Source: Flavobacteriales bacterium
Lineage (GTDB): Bacteria; Bacteroidota; Bacteroidia; Flavobacteriales; Weeksellaceae
Reading direction: 5' to 3'
NCBI GenBank assembly: GCA_020635515.1
Contig: JACJZS010000002.1
Location: 1,164,001 to 1,228,000 of the forward strand
DNA: 64,000 bases
The translations under genes and the position numbers were made by a program. A model generated the notes under the pieces. The model had not been told where the DNA came from. It ran no database searches and saw nothing but the letters and a program-made list of their open reading frames with translations. Below are positions 31,698 to 40,911 of this stretch, in pieces; the stretch's first letter is position 1, and every line of letters begins with the position of its first letter.

Positions 31698-34600
31698 ATG
31701 TCCGAAGAGTCACAAAACAATCAAGTTTCCAAGGAAACGTACGAAATCATAAAAACTCGTCTTAATAAGCAAAAAGACGATCTAATTCTGCGTTTAAAAA
31801 AGTTAAACGAAAATAGAAATGAAGTTTTTGGAAACAAAGAGTTTAGTTTAATTGCAAACGAAAGAATCTCCACAGAACAAGCATGCAAACCAAAGGATAT
31901 TTTTTCCATTGAAAATCATGTAATCCTCGGATACAACGTGCATCTAGGTTTAAAAAATGAAATTGATATTTCCGATATTTTTTCTGTTTATTCTTTTGAG
32001 AACAATACGTTTGAACCATCTCATCTTAACTTCTTGTCTGATGCAAATTTTATAGACGAAATAAAAAACCTGTATAAATACTACCGAAATACCAATTTTA
32101 AACGTTTTTACTCTACCGAAAATTATCTTTATTTCGTATTTCAACTTTCGGAATCTGTATCGGATATCAAAGCATTTAAATTTCTAATTGAAAAAGAACA
32201 AATTACTTATATTGACTCTCGTTCGGCATCAGAAGTTACTTTCCCTCAACAACACAGTTTTAAATGGGAAAAAGCCACACGCGACATGCAAAAAACGGGA
32301 AAATTTCCTCACGTTTCTCTTGCAAATAAAGTTTTTGTAGAGGCAATTGACGGAGATATTACCATAAAAGTGGAAGATAACACCGACTCTGGTCTTGGAA
32401 TCTATTCGGAAGAAGTACAGCACAAAGATCAATCGTTAGACGATGCCGAAATTCATTTTTGTGATTTAGGTAATTTAGTTATTTTCAAGATAAAACCGTA
32501 TCGAGAAGAAGAGCGATATTTTATTTATAATCACAAAGAAAAAAAGGTTTTTAAAGTTGATTCTTTGGAAAATTCTGGTATTCTTTTGCCAGAAAATCAA
32601 GGAATCATATTTCCAAACGGATACATTCTGCAAAATGGAGAATCGAAAGTAATACATCAAGAAAACCAAGATATTCGTTTTTTGAAACGTATTGCTAGTT
32701 CAAATGGAGAAAACTTTCTCTTCGTATACTACAACATTACCTCATCAGATTATTTAATTCTTCCTTACAGCATCATTTCTCAAACCATAGATACTCCTAT
32801 TAGCTGTACGGGTTTTTCTATATTTGATGATGGAACTTTAATTTATTTAAAAGCTAATGAAGAAACAACTAAAAACCATTTGGTACAACTTTGGGAAACA
32901 CCTTTTTCCAAGGAAATTAAAATTAACAAGGAACTTGAAAATAATCTTTTGTTTAAAATTGGCAATAAAGATTTGGTTCGTCTTCTCGCTGATTGCAACG
33001 AATTAATTACATTATTAGAAAAAGAAGATTCTTACTCAGGATTATACAACGATATTGTAACAGAATCTACCGACATTTTAGATGCGTATTATTTTTTAAA
33101 TGAAGAAAAAGTAGGAGAAATTCAAATTCCGTTACTTGAAATTCGAAAAATTGCTCATTCTGCAATAAATGAATACGAGAAAGTAGTTGAAATTCGAAAA
33201 AATACAAAACAAAAAGTATCCGAAGTTCAAGAAAAATGTGAGAATATTCTTCAAACTACCAAACATTTAGAATACAATACTCTTACAGAATACATAGATA
33301 ATCTTTCTGAACTAAGGAAAATCGTTGGAGAAATTATTTCTGCTCGAAACCTTTCTTATGTAGATATTTCACTATTAGACGAACTAGAAAATAAAATTAA
33401 AGAACGTTCCGAAGAGCTTTCAGGTGCATGTGTTAAATTTTTACTTCAAGATAACGCTTTAACTCCTTACGAAGAAAAAGCAAATAATCTATCCCAAAAG
33501 ATTGAGAATTTAACAAAAGCTATACAGAAAAAAGAAATTGAATCCGAACTCGATGAACTCGCTTTCCAATTGGAGCTTTTAGTTGATGTTGTAAATAATT
33601 TAAAAATAGAAGATACTTCTCAATCAACTGAAATTATTCAAAATATTTCTGTAATCTTTTCACGAATCAATACAGAGAGAATAGAACTCAACAAAAAGGT
33701 AAAAGAAGTTTCTTCTAAAGAATTATCTGCTGACTTTCAAGCTCAAATTACACTTTTCGACCAATCTGTAGTCAACTTTATGGAGCTTGCAAATACTCCA
33801 GAAAAATGCGATGAATACCTTACCAAATTATCTTTAAGTTTAGAAGAACTAGAAACCAAATTTGTAGATTTTGAGGAATTTATTGAGGAAATAGCAGAAA
33901 AACGAGAAAATGTATACAATCATTTTCAAGCAAAAAAAGTTCAACTCAACGAACAAAGAAATAAAAGAACCAACACTTTGTTTTCTTCTGCCAAAAGAAT
34001 TCTAAATGGAATAAAAAACAAAGCAGAAAACTTTAAATCAGAAACTGAAATCAATGGTTTTTTTGCTTCGGATTTAATGGTAAATAAAGTAATTGACTTT
34101 TCTAATCAACTGTTAGAATTAGAAGATTCTGCAAAATCGGAAGAAATTCTCACGTTGCTCAAAACAACGCAACAAGAAGTAATAAGGAAACTAAAAGATA
34201 AAAACGAACTTTTTAAAGACGGAGATAATATTATTTCTTTTGGCGAATACAAATTTGCAATCAATACTCAAAAGTTAGATTTATCTCTTGTTTTAAGAGA
34301 AAATCAATACTATTTTCATCTAACAGGAACTAGCTTTTACGAAAAAATTAAAGATGAATCCATTTATCATTTAAAAGAAGTTTGGAATCAAGAATATAAA
34401 TCCGAAAACAAATCAGTTAAGCATTTCGAATACTTAGCTTTTCAAATCTTCTCTAAGAACAAAGAGCTAAATAATGTCGATAAAAACACTTCTCTCATAC
34501 AAGAGTATATGTCCTCTAACTATTCCGAAGGATATGTAAAAGGAATACACGATTCAGATGCTTTGCAATTAACAAATGTTTTACAGCATCTTCATAATGA

Positions 34601-36521
34601 ACTGGGAATTCTAAAGTTTAATCCAAAAGAACGAGCATTAGCTCAGCTTTTTTGGAATCAACAATCCAGCGAATATAAAGAGCTTTTAGAAAAGCAATTC
34701 AGTGCAATTCAGTTGGTAAATGAAACCTTGAATAGCAATGCAACATTTGATTATATTGTTGATGAGGTAGCTGAAAAAATTGCGGAATTTTCTATCGAAT
34801 TTCAAGAATTTAAAAATACAAATCTAAATAACTCTGTAAGTTACTTAATCAAAGAAAATAGAAATGAATTTACAATTTCTAAAACTGCATCGGATTTTTA
34901 CCTCTCATTTCTAAAATACTTAAAAAATAAAACAAAAGATATTGACTTCTTAAATAAAATTGAAAACTTAAAAAATCATGTAGAAGAATGTTTTTCGATT
35001 ATTTATAGTTCGTTGAAAAGTTATGCTGAAATCGAAAATTATTCCATAGAAGAATCGTATTTAGTAGAAGTTGCGGTACTTTACTTATTGAATAATTATC
35101 ATGAAAATCAAGTGCTAAATGTTCCAACTCAAATCGAACTGAAAGAACTAAAGTCTCTTGAAAGCAATCAAATATACAAGCTAGATTATCATCAATTTAC
35201 TCGAAAACTCGATTTATACACACATGAAATTGTTCCGAAGTTCGATGAGTTAAAAAAGCTAAAACATCAATTGGTAGTTGAGAAAAAAAATCAATTAAAA
35301 ATTGATAGCTTCCAGTCAAATGTATTGAGCTCATTTGTAAGAAACAAACTTATCAACCAGGTATATTTTCCTCTTATTGGAGCAAATCTATCCAAACAAT
35401 TAGGAACAGTAGGCGAAAATAAACGCACAGATAAAATGGGAATGTTGCTTTTAGTTTCTCCTCCAGGATACGGAAAAACTACACTTATGGAATACCTCGC
35501 CAATCGACTTGGGTTAATTTTTATGAAAATAAATGCTCCATCAATAGGACATTCCATTACTTCTGTAGATCCTTCTCAGGCAGATAATTCTGCTGCTAAA
35601 CAGGAGTTAGAAAAATTAAATCTTGCTTTTGAGATGGGAGATAATGTAATGTTGTATTTAGATGACATTCAGCATTGTAATCCTGAGTTTTTACAAAAAT
35701 TCATTTCTCTTGCAGACGGACAAAGAAAGATAGAAGGTATTTACAACGGAGAGTCAAAAACCTATGATTTACGTTCCAAAAGATTTTGTTTGGTAATGGC
35801 AGGAAATCCATATACAGAAAGTGGAGAAAAATTCAAAATACCAGATATGCTTTCCAATCGTGCAGATATCTACAATTTAGGAGATATTGCAGGTAATAAA
35901 CGAGATTTATTCGATTTAAGTCTTATAGAGAATGCGTTAATGTCTAATGTGTACCTTAGAAAACTAACGGAATTATCATTAGAAAATCTGTATAGTTTAC
36001 TCAGTTTAATTCAAAACCCAAATAGTTCTAGTAAAATTAAAGGTAACTTTTCTAATCAAGAAATAGAAGATTTTAAATCTGTGTTGTTAAAGTCAATTCA
36101 AATTAGAAATACGGTAATAAAAGTAAATGAATTGTACATAAAATCTTCTGCGATGAGCGACGACTATCGTAAAGAACCAGTATTTAAACTGCAAGGTTCA
36201 TACAGAGATATGAATAAACTGTTAAGTAAAGTGCAACCGATACAAAATGAAAGTGAAATTACAGATATTGTATTAGAGCATTATCAGAATGAAAGTCAAA
36301 CACTTACTATCGATGCAGAAGCAAATCTACTTAAACTTCGTGAATTGATGAATCTTCTATCTAATGAAGAAAAAAGCAGATGGGAGGAAATAAAAACTAC
36401 TTTCCAAAAAAATCAAAAGTTTAAATCACTAGGAGATAATGATAGAATGAGTCAGATAGTTGCCTTGCTTTCTGAGTTTTCTGACGGTTTAAATGGAATC
36501 AAAGATGTTTTAAAAAAGTAG
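31698..36521 (+). CDS. Large DNA-repair-ATPase-type AAA protein (DUF3686-like plus AAA domain)
   Basis: This 1607-residue cytoplasmic protein has a charged N-terminal coiled segment (10-50), a large beta-rich region (about 60-430) of the DUF3686/DNA-repair ATPase type, long coiled coils (about 480-850), and a C-terminal AAA domain. Walker A is GYGKTT (1257-1262, Lys1260), Walker B MLYLDDIQH (Asp1322, Asp1323), and a sensor-like LVMAGNPYTESGE follows. The family is annotated as DNA repair ATPase, but its repeated linkage to PspA, CesT-like and flotillin genes suggests a role in membrane or proteostasis remodelling. No nuclease or helicase motif is seen. It is the last gene of the locus. Confidence 0.82.
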   Translation: MSEESQNNQVSKETYEIIKTRLNKQKDDLILRLKKLNENRNEVFGNKEFSLIANERISTEQACKPKDIFSIENHVILGYNVHLGLKNEIDISDIFSVYSFENNTFEPSHLNFLSDANFIDEIKNLYKYYRNTNFKRFYSTENYLYFVFQLSESVSDIKAFKFLIEKEQITYIDSRSASEVTFPQQHSFKWEKATRDMQKTGKFPHVSLANKVFVEAIDGDITIKVEDNTDSGLGIYSEEVQHKDQSLDDAEIHFCDLGNLVIFKIKPYREEERYFIYNHKEKKVFKVDSLENSGILLPENQGIIFPNGYILQNGESKVIHQENQDIRFLKRIASSNGENFLFVYYNITSSDYLILPYSIISQTIDTPISCTGFSIFDDGTLIYLKANEETTKNHLVQLWETPFSKEIKINKELENNLLFKIGNKDLVRLLADCNELITLLEKEDSYSGLYNDIVTESTDILDAYYFLNEEKVGEIQIPLLEIRKIAHSAINEYEKVVEIRKNTKQKVSEVQEKCENILQTTKHLEYNTLTEYIDNLSELRKIVGEIISARNLSYVDISLLDELENKIKERSEELSGACVKFLLQDNALTPYEEKANNLSQKIENLTKAIQKKEIESELDELAFQLELLVDVVNNLKIEDTSQSTEIIQNISVIFSRINTERIELNKKVKEVSSKELSADFQAQITLFDQSVVNFMELANTPEKCDEYLTKLSLSLEELETKFVDFEEFIEEIAEKRENVYNHFQAKKVQLNEQRNKRTNTLFSSAKRILNGIKNKAENFKSETEINGFFASDLMVNKVIDFSNQLLELEDSAKSEEILTLLKTTQQEVIRKLKDKNELFKDGDNIISFGEYKFAINTQKLDLSLVLRENQYYFHLTGTSFYEKIKDESIYHLKEVWNQEYKSENKSVKHFEYLAFQIFSKNKELNNVDKNTSLIQEYMSSNYSEGYVKGIHDSDALQLTNVLQHLHNELGILKFNPKERALAQLFWNQQSSEYKELLEKQFSAIQLVNETLNSNATFDYIVDEVAEKIAEFSIEFQEFKNTNLNNSVSYLIKENRNEFTISKTASDFYLSFLKYLKNKTKDIDFLNKIENLKNHVEECFSIIYSSLKSYAEIENYSIEESYLVEVAVLYLLNNYHENQVLNVPTQIELKELKSLESNQIYKLDYHQFTRKLDLYTHEIVPKFDELKKLKHQLVVEKKNQLKIDSFQSNVLSSFVRNKLINQVYFPLIGANLSKQLGTVGENKRTDKMGMLLLVSPPGYGKTTLMEYLANRLGLIFMKINAPSIGHSITSVDPSQADNSAAKQELEKLNLAFEMGDNVMLYLDDIQHCNPEFLQKFISLADGQRKIEGIYNGESKTYDLRSKRFCLVMAGNPYTESGEKFKIPDMLSNRADIYNLGDIAGNKRDLFDLSLIENALMSNVYLRKLTELSLENLYSLLSLIQNPNSSSKIKGNFSNQEIEDFKSVLLKSIQIRNTVIKVNELYIKSSAMSDDYRKEPVFKLQGSYRDMNKLLSKVQPIQNESEITDIVLEHYQNESQTLTIDAEANLLKLRELMNLLSNEEKSRWEEIKTTFQKNQKFKSLGDNDRMSQIVALLSEFSDGLNGIKDVLKK

Positions 36522-36565
36522 ATAAAATGTCTATATATACTATATGTCATATTGTCATATTTTTG

Positions 36566-36573
36566 TAAATTTG
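36566..36573 (+). promoter_or_regulatory. -7 element of miaB
   Basis: TAAATTTG lies 15 nt before the miaB ATG. Two tandem TGTCATAT octamers (36545-36560) sit just upstream, where a -33 box or activator site would be. Confidence 0.5.
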
Positions 36574-36588
36574 CACAAATCATAATTA

Positions 36589-38037
36589 ATGCAAGAAGGC
36601 GAAAAAATAATTGTGGAGTCTATACAAGGTACGACTACTCAAATTGTAGAAGATAAAAAGAATACAAAAAAAGTATTTTTAGAAAGTTACGGATGCCAAA
36701 TGAACTTTTCTGATAGCGAAATTGTAGCTTCTATTTTGCAAAAACAAGGATACAATACAACATCTGATTTAAAAGATGCAGACTTAATTTTACTTAATAC
36801 GTGTTCCATTAGAGATAAAGCAGAACAAACCGTTAGAAAAAGGCTATCTGAATTTAATTCGCTTAAAAAAAACGAAAAAAAACCTACCATTGGAGTTTTA
36901 GGTTGTATGGCAGAGCGACTAAAAGCTAAATTTTTAGAAGAAGAAAAATTAGTTGACTTAGTTGTTGGTCCTGATGCGTATAAAGATTTGCCAAACCTTT
37001 TACAGGAAACAGATGACGGTAGAAATGCAATTAACGTTATTCTTTCTAAAGATGAAACCTACGGAGATATTCAACCTGTTCGTCTAGGAGGAAATGGTGT
37101 AACGGCATTTGTTACCATTACGCGTGGTTGCGATAATATGTGTACATTTTGTGTAGTTCCGTTTACTCGTGGTAGAGAACGTTCTCGTGACCCGCATTCT
37201 ATACTAAATGAATGTGTAGATTTATATGAAAAAGGATACAAAGAAATAACACTTCTCGGACAAAATGTTGACTCTTATCTTTGGTTTGGAGGTGGACCCA
37301 AAAAAGATTTTGAGAAAGCATCTGATATTCAAAAGGAAACTGCAATAAACTTTGCTCAACTGCTAGAAATGATTGCTAAAAAACTTCCTGAAACGCGTAT
37401 TCGTTTTTCTACTTCCAACCCTCAAGATATGAGTTTAGAGGTGTTTGAAGCAATCAAAAAATACAATAATATTTGTAAATATGTTCATTTACCTGTACAA
37501 AGTGGAAGTACATCTGTTTTAAAAAGAATGAATAGACAACATACACGAGAAGAATATATAGATTTAATCAAAAAAGCTAAAGAAATCGTTCCTGATATTG
37601 CCTTCTCTCACGATATGATTGCAGGTTTTTGTGGAGAAACAGAAGAAGAACACAAAGATACATTGTCTTTAATGGAAGAAATTAAATACGACTTTGGTTA
37701 TATGTTTGCGTACTCTGATCGTCCAGGCACTCCTGCTCACAAAAAAATGGAAGATGATGTTCCTCATGAAATCAAAAAGCGACGGTTAAGTGAAATCATT
37801 GAATTGCAAAGTCAACATTCTTTGTTTAGAATGAAATCTTATGTTGGGAAAACATACGAAGTACTGATTGAAGGAGATTCCAAAAAGGATAAAAACCAAT
37901 GGAAAGGAAGAATTTCTCAGAATGCTATGGTAGTATTCAACAAAACAGAAAACGAAAACATAGGAGATTTTGTTCAAGTGAAAATCAATGATTGTACTTC
38001 TGCAACTTTGATAGGAGAAGTGATTAATACTATTTGA
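36589..38037 (+). CDS. miaB: tRNA-2-methylthio-N6-dimethylallyladenosine synthase
   Basis: MiaB is a radical-SAM methylthiotransferase acting on i6A37 of UNN-decoding tRNAs. The 482 residues contain the MTTase cysteines Cys36, Cys72 and Cys106, the radical-SAM cysteines Cys181, Cys185 and Cys188 (TRGCDNMCTFCVVPFTRGRE), and the C-terminal TRAM domain. Together with mtaB at 14.8 kb and tsaE at 8.7 kb, the window carries three genes for position-37 tRNA modification. In Bacteroidota miaB is usually followed by the sigma-54 activator gene now found at 39.7 kb; here two genes lie between them. Confidence 0.96.
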   Translation: MQEGEKIIVESIQGTTTQIVEDKKNTKKVFLESYGCQMNFSDSEIVASILQKQGYNTTSDLKDADLILLNTCSIRDKAEQTVRKRLSEFNSLKKNEKKPTIGVLGCMAERLKAKFLEEEKLVDLVVGPDAYKDLPNLLQETDDGRNAINVILSKDETYGDIQPVRLGGNGVTAFVTITRGCDNMCTFCVVPFTRGRERSRDPHSILNECVDLYEKGYKEITLLGQNVDSYLWFGGGPKKDFEKASDIQKETAINFAQLLEMIAKKLPETRIRFSTSNPQDMSLEVFEAIKKYNNICKYVHLPVQSGSTSVLKRMNRQHTREEYIDLIKKAKEIVPDIAFSHDMIAGFCGETEEEHKDTLSLMEEIKYDFGYMFAYSDRPGTPAHKKMEDDVPHEIKKRRLSEIIELQSQHSLFRMKSYVGKTYEVLIEGDSKKDKNQWKGRISQNAMVVFNKTENENIGDFVQVKINDCTSATLIGEVINTI

Positions 38038-38041
38038 ATTT

Positions 38042-39046
38042 ATGGAAATAAAAGAGTATAATACACTTTTTGTAGATATAAAGCAAAAAATACAGAACGC
38101 TCAAATAAAGGCTATTGTTGCTGTAAATACCGAATTAATTATACTTTATTGGAATATAGGAAATAGTATTTTAAAACAACAACAAAGCCTAGGATGGTCA
38201 GCTAGCGTTATTCCTCTTTTATCAAAAGATTTAAAAAAATCATTCCCTAAAATTAAAGGGTATTCGGAAAGGAATTTAAGTTATATGCTTCGTTTTGCTA
38301 AGGAATATAATGATGAGGTATTTTTGCAACAGACTGTTGCAAAAATACCTTGGGGGCATAATATTTTACTTATTGAAAAATTAAAAAATATTAAAATACG
38401 AAAATGGTATATTCAAAAATGCATAGAAAACAACTGGAGTAGAGATGTATTAGATTTTCAAATTAAATCTAACTTATATAAAAGGGAAGGAAGTTCAATT
38501 AATAATTTTAAGAATACTTTGCCTAAACCTTTTTCTGATTTAGCAAACCAAACATTAAAAGATCCTTATATTTTTGATTTTCTTTCATTAGATGAAAAAA
38601 TTAGAGAAAAAGATATAGAACGACAATTAATTGAACATATCAGTAAATTTTTATTAGAACTTGGTAAAGGGTTTGCTTATATAGGAAATCAATATCATTT
38701 AAAAATAGCAGAAAATGATTATTATTTAGATTTACTTTTTTATCATACTAAATTAAAATGTTATGTCGTAATTGAATTAAAAAACACAAAATTTATTCCA
38801 GAGTTTGCGGGGAAATTAAACTTTTATTTATCTGCTGTTGATACCCTGATAAAAGATGAATCTGATAATCCTACTATTGGTATTCTGTTATGTAAAGATA
38901 AAAATAATATAGAGGCTGAATTTGCCTTAAGAGATTTAAATAAACCAATGGGTATAAGTGAATTGAAATTAATAGAAAACTTACCTGAAGACCTTAAAAG
39001 TAGCTTGCCTACTATTGATGAAATTGAAAAAGAATTCAAGAAATAA
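38042..39046 (+). CDS. YhcG-type PD-(D/E)XK nuclease-domain protein (DUF1016)
   Basis: The 334 residues have the DUF1016/YhcG architecture. An N-terminal helical domain (NTELIILYWNIGNSIL, GYSERNLSYMLRFAKEY, IPWGHNILLIEKL) is followed by a C-terminal PD-(D/E)XK fold with Asp230 and Glu245-x-Lys247 in DLLFYHTKLKCYVVIELK. The catalytic residues are intact. The family is widespread, often mobile or linked to restriction and defence loci; its substrate is not settled. It begins 4 nt after miaB, so it can use the miaB transcript, and it splits a normally conserved miaB neighbourhood. No restriction partner is near. Confidence 0.88.
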   Translation: MEIKEYNTLFVDIKQKIQNAQIKAIVAVNTELIILYWNIGNSILKQQQSLGWSASVIPLLSKDLKKSFPKIKGYSERNLSYMLRFAKEYNDEVFLQQTVAKIPWGHNILLIEKLKNIKIRKWYIQKCIENNWSRDVLDFQIKSNLYKREGSSINNFKNTLPKPFSDLANQTLKDPYIFDFLSLDEKIREKDIERQLIEHISKFLLELGKGFAYIGNQYHLKIAENDYYLDLLFYHTKLKCYVVIELKNTKFIPEFAGKLNFYLSAVDTLIKDESDNPTIGILLCKDKNNIEAEFALRDLNKPMGISELKLIENLPEDLKSSLPTIDEIEKEFKK

Positions 39047-39055
39047 ATTCAACTG

Positions 39056-39616
39056 ATGAAGAAAATGGATTTCAAAACATTAAACTTACAATATCCAATA
39101 GGAACTTTTGAAGAATCAGATTATTATGGCAATCAGAAAATTTTTGAAATGATATCCGAAATAGAAAAATTCCCATTAAAGCTAAAAGAAATAGTATCTT
39201 CTTTAAGTGAAGAAGAGTTAAATATTCCTTATAGAGAAAAAGGTTGGAATTCTAAACAAGTGGTTCATCATTTAGCTGATAGTCATTTAAATGCTTATTT
39301 AAGATTTAAACTAGCGTTAACAGAAAATAATCCTACTATAAGACCTTATTTAGAAGATAAATTTGGAGAATTAGAAGAATACAATACAACTCCAATTAAG
39401 TTATCATTAGAATTCATTGATGTATTACATCAAAAGTGGATTATTTTACTCAATACATTGTCGGAAAATGATTTAGAAAAGACGTATTTTCATCCAGAGT
39501 TAAATGAAAATGTATCATTAAAAACTGCTGTTAAAATGTATGCTTGGCATTCGGAACATCATTTTCAGCATATAGTTTTAGTTAAAAATGAAAAACAATC
39601 CTTTTCTAAATTCTAA
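39056..39616 (+). CDS. DinB/YfiT-family (bacillithiol transferase-like) protein
   Basis: This 186-residue protein has the DinB four-helix fold with the YfiT-type start LQYPIGTF and metal-binding histidines in KQVVHHLADSHLNAYLRFK and in YAWHSEHHFQHI. The family includes thiol S-transferases using bacillithiol or similar thiols. It is 9 nt after the YhcG-type gene and probably shares its transcript. A second ATG three codons in (MDFKTLN) is an equally good start. Confidence 0.82.
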   Translation: MKKMDFKTLNLQYPIGTFEESDYYGNQKIFEMISEIEKFPLKLKEIVSSLSEEELNIPYREKGWNSKQVVHHLADSHLNAYLRFKLALTENNPTIRPYLEDKFGELEEYNTTPIKLSLEFIDVLHQKWIILLNTLSENDLEKTYFHPELNENVSLKTAVKMYAWHSEHHFQHIVLVKNEKQSFSKF

Positions 39617-39654
39617 TTACTAACCACCAAAACCTAACCACTCAAACTTAAACA

Positions 39655-40911
39655 ATGATAAACCTACAAACCATAAAACAACGTTTTGAAATCATAGGGA
39701 ACGACCCTCAACTTAATCGTGCACTAGAAAAAGCAGTACAAGTTGCTCCTACAGAAATATCGGTACTTGTAGTGGGAGAAAGTGGTGTAGGTAAAGAATT
39801 TATACCTAAAATCATTCATCAGAATTCTGCACGAAAACATGAAAAATACATTGCTGTAAATTGCGGAGCAATTCCAGAAGGAACCATAGATTCAGAACTT
39901 TTTGGTCACGAAAAAGGTGCGTTTACCGGAGCTGATAAAACGCGAAAAGGTTATTTTGAAGTTGCAGATAACGGAACCATTTTTCTAGATGAAATAGGAG
40001 AACTACCAATGTCTTCTCAAGTACGTCTTTTACGTGTGCTAGAAAATGGAGAATTTATAAAAGTTGGTTCATCAAACGTTCAAAAAACAAATGTAAGAAT
40101 TATTGCAGCGACCAATGTTAATATGATGTCTGCCGTTGAAAATGGAAAATTTAGAGAAGATTTGTATTACCGCCTGAATACCGTACAGATTGATATGCCT
40201 GCATTACGAAACAGAAAAGAAGATATTCATTTGCTTTTCAGGAAGTTTTCAGGAGATTTTGCTGAAAAATATGGGATTCCTAACGTAAAATTAACTTCTG
40301 ATGCAGTACATTACATCGCTAATTATTATTGGCCAGGAAACATTCGTCAGCTAAAAAACTTTGCCGAACAAATAACAGTTCTCGAAAAAGAACGTGAAAT
40401 TTCCCTTCAAAAAGTACAGGAATACTTACCAAACAATACTTCATTAATCCTCTCAAAAGAAGGTAAGAGAAATGCAGAAACCGATTTTTCTAATGAACGA
40501 GAAATACTTTACAAAATCCTTTTTGATATGAGAAAAGATTTAAACGATTTAAAATCTCTTACGTTGGAACTCATCAATAATCCGAATGAAAATCTATCTT
40601 CTACTCAGCAGGATTTAGTAGATAAAGTGTTTAATTCTCGTAAAGAGGAAAGTACACCTTTACTCTTGGTTGAAAATAAATCCGATAATTATACTAAATT
40701 TGAAGACGAAAACGATAATCAATTTGAAGAACTGGAATACGAAGAATTACAAATGCCACAAGATGAATCGTTATCTATAGTAGACAAAGAAATAGAGCTT
40801 ATAAGAAAAGCCCTCGATAAATACAAAGGAAAAAGGAAATCAGCTGCTAAAGAATTAGGAATCTCAGAAAGAACATTATACAGGAAAATTAAACAATATG
40901 ACTTGGAATAA
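39655..40911 (+). CDS. Sigma-54-dependent transcriptional activator without a receiver domain
   Basis: The 418-residue protein starts directly with the sigma-54 interaction AAA domain: Walker A GESGVGKE (41-48), the sigma-54 contact loop GAFTGA (88-93), Walker B FLDEIGELP (Asp112), and YWPGNIRQLKNF. A low-complexity acidic linker (about 285-375) separates it from a C-terminal Fis-type helix-turn-helix (KRKSAAKELGISERTLYRKIKQYDL). There is no N-terminal sensor or receiver, so activity must be controlled by level or by partner proteins. In this position before lptE it is a conserved Bacteroidota gene; its last 14 bp overlap lptE. Confidence 0.92.
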   Translation: MINLQTIKQRFEIIGNDPQLNRALEKAVQVAPTEISVLVVGESGVGKEFIPKIIHQNSARKHEKYIAVNCGAIPEGTIDSELFGHEKGAFTGADKTRKGYFEVADNGTIFLDEIGELPMSSQVRLLRVLENGEFIKVGSSNVQKTNVRIIAATNVNMMSAVENGKFREDLYYRLNTVQIDMPALRNRKEDIHLLFRKFSGDFAEKYGIPNVKLTSDAVHYIANYYWPGNIRQLKNFAEQITVLEKEREISLQKVQEYLPNNTSLILSKEGKRNAETDFSNEREILYKILFDMRKDLNDLKSLTLELINNPNENLSSTQQDLVDKVFNSRKEESTPLLLVENKSDNYTKFEDENDNQFEELEYEELQMPQDESLSIVDKEIELIRKALDKYKGKRKSAAKELGISERTLYRKIKQYDLE

